From assembly GCA_012841175.1 (NCBI GenBank), contig DUVG01000106.1:1-18741 (forward strand): a DNA stretch of 18,741 nt. Reading direction: 5' to 3'. Source of the DNA: Clostridium sp. Its GTDB lineage: Bacteria > Bacillota > Clostridia > Acetivibrionales > Acetivibrionaceae. Below the pieces are notes generated by a model, which saw nothing but the letters and a program-made list of their open reading frames with translations, was not told the DNA's origin and made no database searches. Each line of letters begins with the position of its first letter. Position 1 is the stretch's first letter. The translations under genes and the position numbers were made by a program. Positions 7,138 to 15,501 of this stretch are shown in pieces.

Positions 7138-8511
7138 ATGAAAAAAGTAAAATTACTTATACAAACTGTAATAATATTAATAATTGTAGTTTGTACATCA
7201 CTCTCGGCATATGCTGCAAAATATAAATATGACGAATTAAACCGGCTTGTAGAAGTCATCTATGATTCAGGACAAACAGTGACTTATACATATGATGCAG
7301 CAGGAAACATATTAAAGGTGGAGGTAAATACACCTTTGAAAATTGAACCTATAGATGATAAAAAAGTTGAAGCTGGACAACTTCTAGAATTTACAGTAAC
7401 AGCTTCTACCGAAGAAGATACAGACATAGAGTGCTTTGCATATAATCTGCCGGAGGGTGCAGCGTTTGACACGGCTACAAATACCTTTAGCTGGATTCCT
7501 AATGCTTCACAAGCAGGAGTGTATACAATTATATTTAAAGCTAAAAGCGGAGATTATACTGCAAGCGAAACCGTTTCAATCACTGTAGAAGGGATTGCAA
7601 ATACACTGCCAGGTGAAAATGTTGAGGTAAAACTTGAAGAAAATTCTTCAGTAACATTTGAAAATGTCACTTGGGCAGGAGAAACAAAAATGAGCATCCA
7701 TGAAAAATTGCCAGATGGGACAAATGTTAATGTAAATTTAATACCAATATACTATGATATCACCACTACAGCACAGTTTGAGGGCAGTGCCAGAATAAAA
7801 ATATATTTTGATATATCAGATTTTGAAGAATTTATAGAATATTTAAGGCTGTATCAAATAAAAGACGGGGATGTAACAGACATAACAGTTGGTACTTTTA
7901 ACCCTACAGATACAAACACAGGCTATATTGAAGGAGAAGTTGACCACTTTTGCTATTTTGCAGTTGGGGTTCCAAACAGGGCACCTGTGCCTGATGCAGG
8001 GGGAGACAGAGTAATAAAAGCTACTTCACCAGATGGGGCAGAAGTTTTATTAGATGGTTCCTTGTCCTTTGATCCTGATTCTAAACTTAAAAAATTTGCA
8101 GCACCAAATACCTCATATGACGGAAGAAGCATAATAAGGTATAAGTGGTATGGGATATTTGGAGAAGCTGAAGGAATTTTTCCAAAAGTAACCTTGCCAA
8201 TTGGTACATGGGATATAACACTTATAGTTAGTGATGGATTGATAAATTCATCAGACAAAGTAACCATTACAGTAAAAGAAGAAGCTGAACTGCCTTACTA
8301 TGGAGATTTAAATGATGATGGAAAAATTAACACCATGGATTCAGTTTTATTAGGAAGATTTATACTTGGAATAATTAATGAGTTTCCTTATGAAAATGGG
8401 AAAATAGCAGCTGATTTAAACGGAGACGGGAAAATTAACACAATAGATTATACATTACTGAAAAGATATATTTTAGGTATGATAGATAAATTCCCAGTAC
8501 AAAATATGTAA
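7138..8511 (+). CDS. secreted YD-repeat, Ig/PKD-like, type I dockerin protein (cellulosomal)
   Basis: The start at 7138 is preferred to an in-frame ATG at 7120 because AAAAGGGG lies seven bases upstream and a clean signal peptide follows (MKKVK, a hydrophobic core, SAYA before AKY), giving 457 residues. Next comes one and a half RHS/YD repeats (YKYDELNRLVEVIY and TYTYDAAGNIL, residues 26-60). These are followed by a putative-Ig/cadherin-like domain (about 65-150, ending in SWIPNASQAGVYT), a beta-rich domain without clear family (about 155-275), a PKD-like domain (about 280-380; VLLDGSLSFDPDS) and a C-terminal dockerin. The dockerin has two calcium loops, DLNDDGKINTMD at 390-401 and DLNGDGKINTID at 426-437, 36 residues apart, each followed by an LL-x-R-x-IL helix. 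Type I dockerins plug into cohesins of a scaffoldin, so this is probably a structural or binding cellulosome subunit. No catalytic domain is seen. Confidence 0.87.
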   Translation: MKKVKLLIQTVIILIIVVCTSLSAYAAKYKYDELNRLVEVIYDSGQTVTYTYDAAGNILKVEVNTPLKIEPIDDKKVEAGQLLEFTVTASTEEDTDIECFAYNLPEGAAFDTATNTFSWIPNASQAGVYTIIFKAKSGDYTASETVSITVEGIANTLPGENVEVKLEENSSVTFENVTWAGETKMSIHEKLPDGTNVNVNLIPIYYDITTTAQFEGSARIKIYFDISDFEEFIEYLRLYQIKDGDVTDITVGTFNPTDTNTGYIEGEVDHFCYFAVGVPNRAPVPDAGGDRVIKATSPDGAEVLLDGSLSFDPDSKLKKFAAPNTSYDGRSIIRYKWYGIFGEAEGIFPKVTLPIGTWDITLIVSDGLINSSDKVTITVKEEAELPYYGDLNDDGKINTMDSVLLGRFILGIINEFPYENGKIAADLNGDGKINTIDYTLLKRYILGMIDKFPVQNM

Positions 8512-8613
8512 TTTTAAAAAGCATGTGTTTTCTAAATTACAATGTACAAAAATTAAGTAAAATGCAAAAAACAAGTTAATAATATAAGTTAATAAATTAA
8601 ATTAATAATAGGA

Positions 8614-8663
8614 GTTAGTGGTTATACTATATTAAGTAGTATTCTGCTAACTTTTTTATTTTC
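8614..8663 (+). terminator. rho-independent terminator after the dockerin gene
   Basis: GTTAGTGG pairs with CTGCTAAC (two G-T pairs) and, beyond a small internal loop, ATACT pairs with AGTAT. A run TTTTTTATTTT follows at 8652. The rest of the 313-base gap (8512-8824) is AT-rich; I see no gene in it and no convincing sigma-G promoter for spoIVB. Confidence 0.7.
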
Positions 8664-8824
8664 AAAAAAAATCCAAACATAAATCTTACAAAAAGTATAA
8701 AAATACATTAATAGCGCCAAACTGAAAAAAATTAGATGTGAAGAAGTTATTGCCTGAATAAATAAGATTATAAAAGGTTAACTTAGAAACAATGAAAAGT
8801 GAAATGCAGTAGGAGAGTGATGAG

Positions 8825-10144
8825 ATGCGCTATGTCAAATCAGGAAAAAATAAATTTATTATCTTTTTATTAACTTGTTTTGTAGTTTTAGCTTTCACAT
8901 ATATTAAAACTATTTTTTCTCTTCCAAGTCAGATAACTCTTTTTGAAAATAGGGAATATACTTATGATTTCAAAAGCCCTTTTTTTGTAAACATTAAGCC
9001 AGATACCAATGATGTGTTGATATTTGAAAGTACAGATGTGAGCCTTAATAATGGTTATTTTAAGCTTTCCAATCCTATAATGTTTAAACCACAAAAAATG
9101 GGTAGAGTAAATCTTAATATGACCTTATTTGGATTTATACCTTTAAAGACAATGCAGGTGGATGTAGTACCAGATAGGGAGGTTGTTCCTTGTGGTAATA
9201 CCGTTGGAGTTAAAATAGATGTGGAAGGTTTTTTGGTAGTAGCATTATCAGAGTTTGAAACTTTAGATGGTAAAAGTTTGGCTCCTGCTAAAGAAGCAGG
9301 TATTAAACCCGGTGACTTAATTATTGAAATAAACAAAAAACCAGTTGAAAGCATAAGCCACTTAATCAAATATTTAGATAAATTTGATGGAGAAAACATT
9401 CATGTAAAGTATAAAAGAGGAAACAGTTATCACAATACCATAATAAAACCTGCCAAATCTTTAGAAAGTGAAAAGTATCAATTAGGAATGTGGATAAGAG
9501 ACAGCACTGCAGGAATTGGAACTTTAACGTTTTATGACCCTAAAACCCAAAAATTTGGTGCATTAGGTCATGGCATTACTGATGTTGATACAGGTATACT
9601 GATGCCCCTAGATGATGGAGAAATAGTGGAATCAAGTATTTTAGCAGTTAAAAAAGGAAAACAGGGAGAGCCGGGAGAACTAAAAGGAATATTAATTGAA
9701 GATAAAGAAAAATTGGGAGTTATAAGTAGAAACTGTGATCAAGGGATTTATGGGGTTTTAAATGGGAATGTTAAAAATGAATTTCCTAATAAATTGTATT
9801 CTATCGGCCTTAAAGATGAAATAGAAATAGGGGCAGCTTCTATTATGTCAAATATAGATGGAAAATCTGTAGAAGAATATGATATAGAAATTCAAAAAAT
9901 ATCTGAAAGAAATATAGGCGGCTCAAAAGGAATGATGATTAAAGTTACAGACAAAAGATTATTAGAAGCCACTGGGGGAATTGTCCAAGGTATGTCGGGA
10001 AGTCCTATATTGCAAAATGGAAAACTTATAGGAGCTGTAACACATGTACTGATAAATGACCCTACAAAAGGATATGGTATTTTTATTGAAAATATGATGA
10101 AAAATATAGATACACTAAATACAAGTATAAAAAAGGCAAGCTAA
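8825..10144 (+). CDS. spoIVB: SpoIVB serine peptidase (S55)
   Basis: SpoIVB is made in the forespore, crosses into the intermembrane space and cleaves SpoIVFA, which releases processing of pro-sigma-K in the mother cell. This 439-residue protein has one N-terminal membrane anchor (about 11-32), a PDZ domain (about 130-200, with AKEAGIKPGDLIIEINKKPV) and a C-terminal S55 peptidase domain. The catalytic triad is visible: His249 in GALGHGITD, Asp376 in VTDKRLL and Ser391 in GMSGSP. The 15-residue Asp-Ser spacing matches that known for the Bacillus enzyme. Start chosen after AGGAG at 8812-8816. spo0A follows after 328 bases, a pairing common in clostridia and bacilli. No clear terminator stands between the two genes, only a weak AT hairpin near 10220-10250. 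Confidence 0.95.
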   Translation: MRYVKSGKNKFIIFLLTCFVVLAFTYIKTIFSLPSQITLFENREYTYDFKSPFFVNIKPDTNDVLIFESTDVSLNNGYFKLSNPIMFKPQKMGRVNLNMTLFGFIPLKTMQVDVVPDREVVPCGNTVGVKIDVEGFLVVALSEFETLDGKSLAPAKEAGIKPGDLIIEINKKPVESISHLIKYLDKFDGENIHVKYKRGNSYHNTIIKPAKSLESEKYQLGMWIRDSTAGIGTLTFYDPKTQKFGALGHGITDVDTGILMPLDDGEIVESSILAVKKGKQGEPGELKGILIEDKEKLGVISRNCDQGIYGVLNGNVKNEFPNKLYSIGLKDEIEIGAASIMSNIDGKSVEEYDIEIQKISERNIGGSKGMMIKVTDKRLLEATGGIVQGMSGSPILQNGKLIGAVTHVLINDPTKGYGIFIENMMKNIDTLNTSIKKAS

Positions 10145-10322
10145 TACACTGTTTACAGCTATATTAAAAATGATTTTATGTATTTCCCATATTAAAGGGG
10201 TATTTCCTAAAAACAAATAAAAAACACATTCTATTTTAATAGTTTTTTTGTAAGCTGAAAGTATATTAAAATATAGTGTTGTAGAGATAAGTAAAAAAAT
10301 ACAAAATGTAATATGTTGGAGC

Positions 10323-10353
10323 ATTTGCACATTTAAAAAAATGTTGGCAAATA
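10323..10353. repeat. inverted repeat just upstream of the spo0A promoter
   Basis: ATTTGC followed by CAT (10323-10332) faces ATG followed by GCAAAT (about 10341-10353), giving a broken palindrome that ends six bases before the -35 box. It could be a regulator site or a small hairpin; the protein is unknown. Confidence 0.3.
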
Positions 10354-10358
10354 AAGCC

Positions 10359-10387
10359 TTGAAATTTTGTCGAATAGACAATATAAT
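10359..10387 (+). promoter_or_regulatory. spo0A promoter with a 0A box in the spacer
   Basis: TTGAAA (10359-10364) and a perfect TATAAT (10382-10387) are spaced by 17 bases, a good sigma-A promoter. TTGTCGAA at 10367-10374 in the spacer matches the Spo0A-binding 0A box (core TGNCGAA) and is part of a small palindrome, TGTC-GAATA-GACA. Spo0A-P bound here would overlap RNA polymerase, so negative autoregulation is the natural reading. The leader would be about 80 bases. Confidence 0.72.
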
Positions 10388-10472
10388 AATATTGTAAATA
10401 CTTGTAACAATTTTAAGGAATAGTTTAATGATGAAATTTACTATTTCTAACCAAAGACAAGGGGGAGTCAAA

Positions 10473-11276
10473 TTGCCACAAAAGAAAATACAAGTTGTAA
10501 TTGCTGATGATAATAGGGAATTTGGAGATATTTTAAATGAGTATCTTAGTAATCAAGCTGATATTGAAGTGGTAGGAATTGCAAGGGATGGGTTAGAGGC
10601 ATGCGATATTATAAAATCCAAACTTCCAGATATTGCTATTTTAGATATCATTATGCCTCATCTAGATGGACTAGGTGTATTAGAAAGAGTTAACTCCATG
10701 GATATAAGCAAAAGGCCTTTGTTTATAGTTTTATCAGCTGTAGGGCAGGATAAAATTACCCAGAGGGCATTAGCTTTAGGTGCAGAGTATTATGTAGTAA
10801 AGCCTTTTGATATGGAGGTTTTGGTATCTAGAATAAGACAGCTTAAAAATGTTACTCAATCTAATGTTATAAGATCTGGTTATCATGGAGAAGATTTATC
10901 ACGTAATGTTCCAAAGCCAATGAATATTGAGGCGGAAGTTACAAATATTATGCATGAGATTGGGGTACCTGCACATATCAAGGGATATCAGTATTTGAGA
11001 GATGCTATAATGATGGTGGTAGAAGATCTTGAGGTTATTAATTCTATTACAAAGCAATTGTATCCATCAATTGCAAAAGAATATAACACTACTCCAAGCA
11101 GGGTGGAAAGGGCTATAAGACACGCTATTGAAGTTGCTTGGAGCAGAGGGCAGGTAGATACAATTGATTCTCTTTTTGGATATACAATTAATATTGGAAA
11201 AGGTAAGCCTACTAATTCGGAATTTATAGCAATGGTAGCGGATAAGTTGAGACTTGAGATGAAAGTGGCCAATTAG
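10473..11276 (+). CDS. spo0A: Spo0A, master regulator of sporulation
   Basis: Spo0A is the phosphorelay response regulator that switches transcription at entry into sporulation. I choose a TTG start at 10473: GGGGGAG lies at 10461-10467, and the protein then begins MPQKKIQVVIADDN, as homologues do, with 267 residues, the same length as the Bacillus protein. An upstream in-frame ATG at 10428 would add 15 residues without family support. The receiver domain has the acidic pair Asp12-Asp13, the phosphorylation site Asp58 (ILDIIMP), a Ser/Thr switch in VLSAVGQ and Lys in VVKPF. A linker leads to the Spo0A-specific DNA-binding domain (about 150-267), with the recognition helix in PSRVERAIRHAIEVAWSRG, nearly invariant in the family. 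A terminator follows. Confidence 0.96.
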   Translation: MPQKKIQVVIADDNREFGDILNEYLSNQADIEVVGIARDGLEACDIIKSKLPDIAILDIIMPHLDGLGVLERVNSMDISKRPLFIVLSAVGQDKITQRALALGAEYYVVKPFDMEVLVSRIRQLKNVTQSNVIRSGYHGEDLSRNVPKPMNIEAEVTNIMHEIGVPAHIKGYQYLRDAIMMVVEDLEVINSITKQLYPSIAKEYNTTPSRVERAIRHAIEVAWSRGQVDTIDSLFGYTINIGKGKPTNSEFIAMVADKLRLEMKVAN

Positions 11277-11309
11277 AGTTTTAAAAGTTGATTAAATTTA
11301 GTTTTAGAT

Positions 11310-11352
11310 AATCTGTCTTTCTTATAAAATTTAGAAAGGCAGATTTTATTTT
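11310..11352 (+). terminator. rho-independent terminator of spo0A
   Basis: AATCTGTCTTTCT (11310-11322) and AGAAAGGCAGATT (11333-11345) form a 13-pair stem with one T-G pair, followed by TTTATTTT. It separates spo0A from the chemotaxis operon. In the following 200 bases only weak sigma-A-like boxes (for example TTGATT at 11383 with TAATAA near 11405) and no sigma-D type CCGAT box were seen. Confidence 0.8.
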
Positions 11353-11559
11353 GCAAATTTATTACTAATTGATTTTTAGTACTTGATTTAATTAAAAAAA
11401 AATGTAATAATAGTTATGTAGGTTTTTTAAACACTATCTATAATATGTAAAATATTCCTAGATTTCAAATCGTAATATAATTTCTTTTTTGGGGAAAGCA
11501 ATAAGTTTCATTAATGCAATTTAATAGTTTAAGAAATAATATAATGGAGTGTGAGGACT

Positions 11560-11913
11560 ATGAAGAGAGTACTTGTTGCTGACGATGCAGCTTTTATGAG
11601 AACATCTTTAAGAATAATGCTTGAAAGAAATGGCTATGAAATTGTTGGAGAAGCCGAAAATGGAATTGTTGCTTTTGATAAGTATAAAGAAGTATCCCCA
11701 GATATAGTTACCATGGATATTACTATGCCGATATGTGACGGAATAGAAGCTGTCAGGAAAATAAAAGAGTATGATAAAAATGCGAAAATAATTATAATTT
11801 CATCAATGGGACAGGAAAGTTTTGTTAGGGAAGCTGTTTTAGCAGGAGCAAAGGGCTTTATAGTGAAGCCATTTAAAGAAGAAAATGTTATAGAAGCTAT
11901 AAAAAAGCTTTAA
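11560..11913 (+). CDS. cheY: CheY-like single-domain response regulator
   Basis: This is a 117-residue receiver domain without an output domain. The acidic pocket is Asp8-Asp9 (VLVADD), the phosphorylated residue Asp53 (VTMDITMP), the switch Ser in IIISSMGQ and the conserved Lys in FIVKPF. In chemotaxis CheY-P carries the CheA signal to the flagellar motor or another output. The ATG at 11560 is preferred over the in-frame GTG at 11551, because the GGAG at 11546-11549 is too close to the GTG. It is the first gene of the operon; its stop codon overlaps the ribosome binding site of cheA. Confidence 0.9.
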   Translation: MKRVLVADDAAFMRTSLRIMLERNGYEIVGEAENGIVAFDKYKEVSPDIVTMDITMPICDGIEAVRKIKEYDKNAKIIIISSMGQESFVREAVLAGAKGFIVKPFKEENVIEAIKKL

Positions 11914-11926
11914 AGGAGATGTGTAC

Positions 11927-14032
11927 ATGGTGGACAATACGAATCATGAGCCTATGGTGGAGATGTTTGTTTTTGAGACAAGTCAACTAATGGACGAATT
12001 AGAAGAAACCCTAATAAACAGTGAAAAAGAAAGTGGATTTACCTCAACTATAGATGAAATATTTAGAATCATGCATACCGTTAAAGGTTCTGCAGCTATG
12101 ATGATGTATGACAATATTTCATCTTTGGCACATTCAATTGAAGATTTGTTTTTCTATCTTAGAGAAGAACAACCAGATAACGTTGATGCATCAACTGTTA
12201 CCGATATGGTCTTAGATGGAGTAGACTTTATAAAAAATGAAGTTTCTAAGATTCAAAATTCAATTGAATCTGATGATAGTGCAGATGAACTTATAGAAAA
12301 AATAAATGAGTTTCTTAAGTCTTTAAAAGAACAAAATTTAAATGGCAATACAAAAGAAACTTCAAAAACTAAAACAGAAGACAAACAACAGTATTATATA
12401 ATTTCCAAAGGAGCTTCTGAAAATACTGGTAATTACAGATATGAAGCACATTTAAAGTTTACAGATGGTTGTGAAATGGAAAATATAAGAGCGTTTTCTG
12501 TAATTCATGATTTAAAAGAAATTGGAGATGTTCTCTATTTTTATCCTGAAAATGTAATTGAAGATGAAAAAGCTAGCAAAATAATTAGAAATGAAGGTTT
12601 TAAAATTGAGTTTCAAACAGATTTAAATTTAGAAGAAGTTAGGGACAGGCTTAACCATACGCTTTTTTTGGACAAGTTAGAAGTATATATTAAAAACGAT
12701 GATTTTATAGAACAGTTTCAAAATAGAGAGACTTTAAAAGAAAAAAACGAGATAATTTTAGAGGATTCAGAGGTAGAAGAAAAAACCCCATCTGAAAACC
12801 AAGACATTGTAGACAAAAAAGAGCTATTAGATAAAACTACTAAAAAAAGTCCAGTTAGTAAAAATATAACATCGGGAAAACAAAGTGTAATTAGCGTAAA
12901 TATAGCAAAGCTTGATTCACTTATGGACTTGGTAGGGGAATTAGTTATTTCAGTGGCTATGGTAACACAGAATCCTGAATTAAAGGGTCTTCCTTTAGAT
13001 AATTTTTATAAAGCTGCCAGACAACTTAATAAAATAACAAATGAATTGCAAGATGTGGTAATGTCAATTAGAATGGTGCCTTTAGCAGCAACCTTCCATA
13101 AAATGAACAGAATAGTACGGGATATGAGTAAAAAACTAAATAAATCTGTTGAATTAAAAATAATTGGAGAAGAGACTGAAGTTGATAAAAATATTATTGA
13201 AAGGATATCAGACCCTCTTATTCATCTTATTAGAAATTCCATTGACCATGGTATAGAAGAGATAGAGGAAAGAGAGAAAAAAGGTAAAGATCCTATTGGA
13301 AAACTTGTTTTAGAGGCAAAAAATGCTGGTGGAGATGTTTGGATAATTATAAAAGATGATGGAAGAGGTCTTGATAAAGATAAAATACTTTCTAAAGCGA
13401 GGGAAAATGGACTAATTGAAAAGGCAGAAGAGGAGCTTACAGATAAAGAGATTTATTCATTTATTTTTAAACCAGGTTTTTCAACTAAAGAAAATATATC
13501 AGAATTTTCAGGCAGAGGCGTTGGAATGGACATTGTGATGAAAAATATTGAAACTGTAGGTGGAACTGCTTATGTGGATAGCAAACTAGATGAAGGAACT
13601 ACCATATCAATTAAGTTTCCTTTAACTTTAGCTATTATTGATGGAATAACAGTTAAAGTGGGAGATTCTAGATATACAATACCTACAATATCTATAAAAG
13701 AATCTTTTAAAGTAAAAAATGAAGCTATTGTTGAAGATGAAAACGGAAATGAAATGATTATGGTTAGAGGAGAAGCTTATCCTATTTTAAGGTTACACAA
13801 ATACTATAAAATAAATACCGAAATAACCGATATTAATGATGGAATAGTTGTTATGGTTGAAAATGATTTTAGGACATATTGTATTTTTGCTGATGCTCTT
13901 TTAGGAGAACAACAGGTGGTAGTGAAAGCTCTGCCTAAGTATATTGAAAGTGCAAAGGGCATTGCAGGTTGTACTCTCCTAGGAGATGGCAACATAAGTC
14001 TTATATTAGACATTTCAAAACTTATGAATTAA
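11927..14032 (+). CDS. cheA: CheA chemotaxis histidine kinase
   Basis: CheA couples receptors to CheY and CheB by autophosphorylation. The 701-residue protein has all five standard parts. The P1 HPt domain carries His50 in MHTVKGSA. A P2-like docking domain lies at about 155-265 and contains the CEMENIRAF block. A low-complexity acidic-lysine linker is followed by P3 dimerization (about 318-375, KLDSLMDLVGELV). The P4 ATPase has the N box HLIRNSIDHG (about 432), G1 DDGRGL (about 477) and G2 GRGVGMD (about 529). A CheW-like P5 domain runs from about 567. No receiver domain is fused. Start 11927 has AAGGAG eight bases upstream, a site that overlaps the stop of cheY; the GTG at 11921 is too close. 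CheW follows after 18 bases. Confidence 0.96.
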   Translation: MVDNTNHEPMVEMFVFETSQLMDELEETLINSEKESGFTSTIDEIFRIMHTVKGSAAMMMYDNISSLAHSIEDLFFYLREEQPDNVDASTVTDMVLDGVDFIKNEVSKIQNSIESDDSADELIEKINEFLKSLKEQNLNGNTKETSKTKTEDKQQYYIISKGASENTGNYRYEAHLKFTDGCEMENIRAFSVIHDLKEIGDVLYFYPENVIEDEKASKIIRNEGFKIEFQTDLNLEEVRDRLNHTLFLDKLEVYIKNDDFIEQFQNRETLKEKNEIILEDSEVEEKTPSENQDIVDKKELLDKTTKKSPVSKNITSGKQSVISVNIAKLDSLMDLVGELVISVAMVTQNPELKGLPLDNFYKAARQLNKITNELQDVVMSIRMVPLAATFHKMNRIVRDMSKKLNKSVELKIIGEETEVDKNIIERISDPLIHLIRNSIDHGIEEIEEREKKGKDPIGKLVLEAKNAGGDVWIIIKDDGRGLDKDKILSKARENGLIEKAEEELTDKEIYSFIFKPGFSTKENISEFSGRGVGMDIVMKNIETVGGTAYVDSKLDEGTTISIKFPLTLAIIDGITVKVGDSRYTIPTISIKESFKVKNEAIVEDENGNEMIMVRGEAYPILRLHKYYKINTEITDINDGIVVMVENDFRTYCIFADALLGEQQVVVKALPKYIESAKGIAGCTLLGDGNISLILDISKLMN

Positions 14033-14050
14033 ACAAGGAGGTGGGCGAAT

Positions 14051-14548
14051 ATGTCAAAGCTTTTAGAAAAGGACATTTTAGAATATGAGGAGGATACTCA
14101 GAAAGGAAAATATTTAACCTTTGCCATAGCTAACGAGATTTACGGAATAGAAATAAAATATGTGACTGAAATAATTGGAATACAAAAAATAACAGAAATA
14201 CCTGAGGTGCCAGACTATGTGAAGGGAATAATAAATTTAAGAGGTAAAATAATCCCTGTTATTGATGTAAGACTTAGATTTAAAAAAGAACCTCTAGAAT
14301 ATAATGACAGGACATGTATAGTGGTGGTGGAAATAAGGGACATTTCATTAGGTCTTATTGTTGACAGTGTATCAGAAGTGGTATCAATATCTGAAACTGA
14401 TATTGTTCTTCCTCCAGATTCAAGTACAGGTTTTAACAATAGATATATTAAAGGAATTGGCAAAATTGGAGATGAGGTTAAGTTACTTATTGATTGTGAT
14501 AAACTCATTAATGATGAGGAAACTGAGATGTTGGTAAACATTTCATAA
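14051..14548 (+). CDS. cheW: CheW receptor-kinase coupling protein
   Basis: CheW bridges CheA (P5) and chemoreceptors in the signalling array. The 165-residue protein is a single CheW domain with a 20-residue N-terminal extension. It shows the typical order: YLTFAIANEIYGIEI, then YVTEII, IPEVPDYVKGIINLRGKIIP followed by VIDVRLRF, and the closing GIGKIGDEVKLLIDCDKL. A near-perfect AAGGAGGTG lies at 14035-14043. It is cotranscribed with cheA; a hairpin follows before cheR. Confidence 0.95.
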   Translation: MSKLLEKDILEYEEDTQKGKYLTFAIANEIYGIEIKYVTEIIGIQKITEIPEVPDYVKGIINLRGKIIPVIDVRLRFKKEPLEYNDRTCIVVVEIRDISLGLIVDSVSEVVSISETDIVLPPDSSTGFNNRYIKGIGKIGDEVKLLIDCDKLINDEETEMLVNIS

Positions 14549-14596
14549 AAAACAGAAGGTTGTTTTGTGAAATTTTAAAATGCCAAAAGAAATAAA

Positions 14597-14630
14597 AATG
14601 GGCGGGTAAAAATGCCCGCCAACTTTTAAT
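14597..14630. terminator. GC-rich hairpin between cheW and cheR
   Basis: GGCGGG (14601-14606) and CCCGCC (14615-14620) form a compact stem with the loop TAAAAATG, strikingly GC-rich for this DNA. The + strand tail (AACTTTTAATT) is weak, while the minus strand would have the better T tract (CATTTTTATTTC). On the + strand it may act as an attenuator or an RNA-stabilising hairpin rather than a full stop. Confidence 0.5.
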
Positions 14631-14677
14631 TATAGGTAATAAAATTTCAACAAAATAAATGATACTGGTGATGAATT

Positions 14678-15496
14678 ATGATAAACATTTCTGACAAAGA
14701 ATTCAAATATTTATCTACATATGTTAAAAATAACTATGGAATAAATTTAGGTGAGAAGAAAAAAAGTCTGGTGGTTGGAAGACTACAAAACATTTTACTG
14801 GAAAATAATTTTGAGAATTTCTCCCAGTACTATGATTATGTACTTTCCGACACTACTGGAAAAGCAGTTATAGGTCTACTAAATAAGATAACTACAAATC
14901 ACACTTACTTTATGAGAGAGTCTAACCATTTTGATTTTTTTAAAGAAAAAGTACTTCCCTTTTGGGAAAAGTCGATAAATGGTAAAAAGGATTTGAGAAT
15001 TTGGAGTGCTGGTTGTTCAAGTGGAGAAGAACCATATACTTTAGCTATGATTCTTTCTGATTATTTTGGAGAGGAAAAGTATTTGTGGGATAGTAGAATT
15101 CTTGCAACAGATATATCTATGAAGGTGATAAATAAAGCAAAAGCAGCAATTTATTCTGATGAACAGATAAGTGCCATTCCTAAGATGTGGAAACTAAAAT
15201 ATTTTGAAAAAATTGATGATAATAATTGGAGGATTAAAGATGTAATAAAAAAAGAAGTGATATTAAGAATATTTAATTTGATGAATGCATCCTTTCCATT
15301 TAAAAAGAAGTTTCATGTAATATTTTGTAGAAATGTAATGATATATTTTGATAATGAAACAAAAAACAATTTAGTGAACAAATTTTATGAATATACTGAG
15401 CAAGGTGGGTATTTATTTATAGGTCATTCAGAATCATTAAATAAAGAAAATTCAAAATACAAATACATTATGCCAGCAGTATATAGAAAGGAATAG
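14678..15496 (+). CDS. cheR: CheR, receptor glutamate methyltransferase
   Basis: CheR transfers methyl groups from S-adenosylmethionine to glutamates of chemoreceptors and so sets adaptation. The 272 residues are the usual length: an alpha-helical N-domain (about 1-75, with YGINLGEKKKSLVVGRLQ) and a Rossmann-like methyltransferase domain with the SAM loop IWSAGCSSGEEPYTLAM (about 108-124), the acidic ATDIS strand, and VIFCRNVMIYFD. There is no C-terminal TPR or pentapeptide-binding tail. The ribosome binding site is weak (GGTGATG, about 14664-14670), and the gene follows the hairpin after cheW, so its expression may be lower than that of cheYAW. Confidence 0.95.
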   Translation: MINISDKEFKYLSTYVKNNYGINLGEKKKSLVVGRLQNILLENNFENFSQYYDYVLSDTTGKAVIGLLNKITTNHTYFMRESNHFDFFKEKVLPFWEKSINGKKDLRIWSAGCSSGEEPYTLAMILSDYFGEEKYLWDSRILATDISMKVINKAKAAIYSDEQISAIPKMWKLKYFEKIDDNNWRIKDVIKKEVILRIFNLMNASFPFKKKFHVIFCRNVMIYFDNETKNNLVNKFYEYTEQGGYLFIGHSESLNKENSKYKYIMPAVYRKE

Positions 15497-15501
15497 ATAA
15501 T

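Noticed and set aside
10416..10437. AGGAAT followed by GAAAT upstream of spo0A as a sigma-H promoter
   Set aside because: The distance between AGGA and GAAA is 13 bases, while sigma-H promoters need about 17-18, and the -10 lacks GAAT.
11540..11545. TATAAT as the -10 of cheY
   Set aside because: It is only 14 bases before the start codon and directly touches the ribosome binding site, leaving no room for a leader; no -35 was seen at the proper distance.
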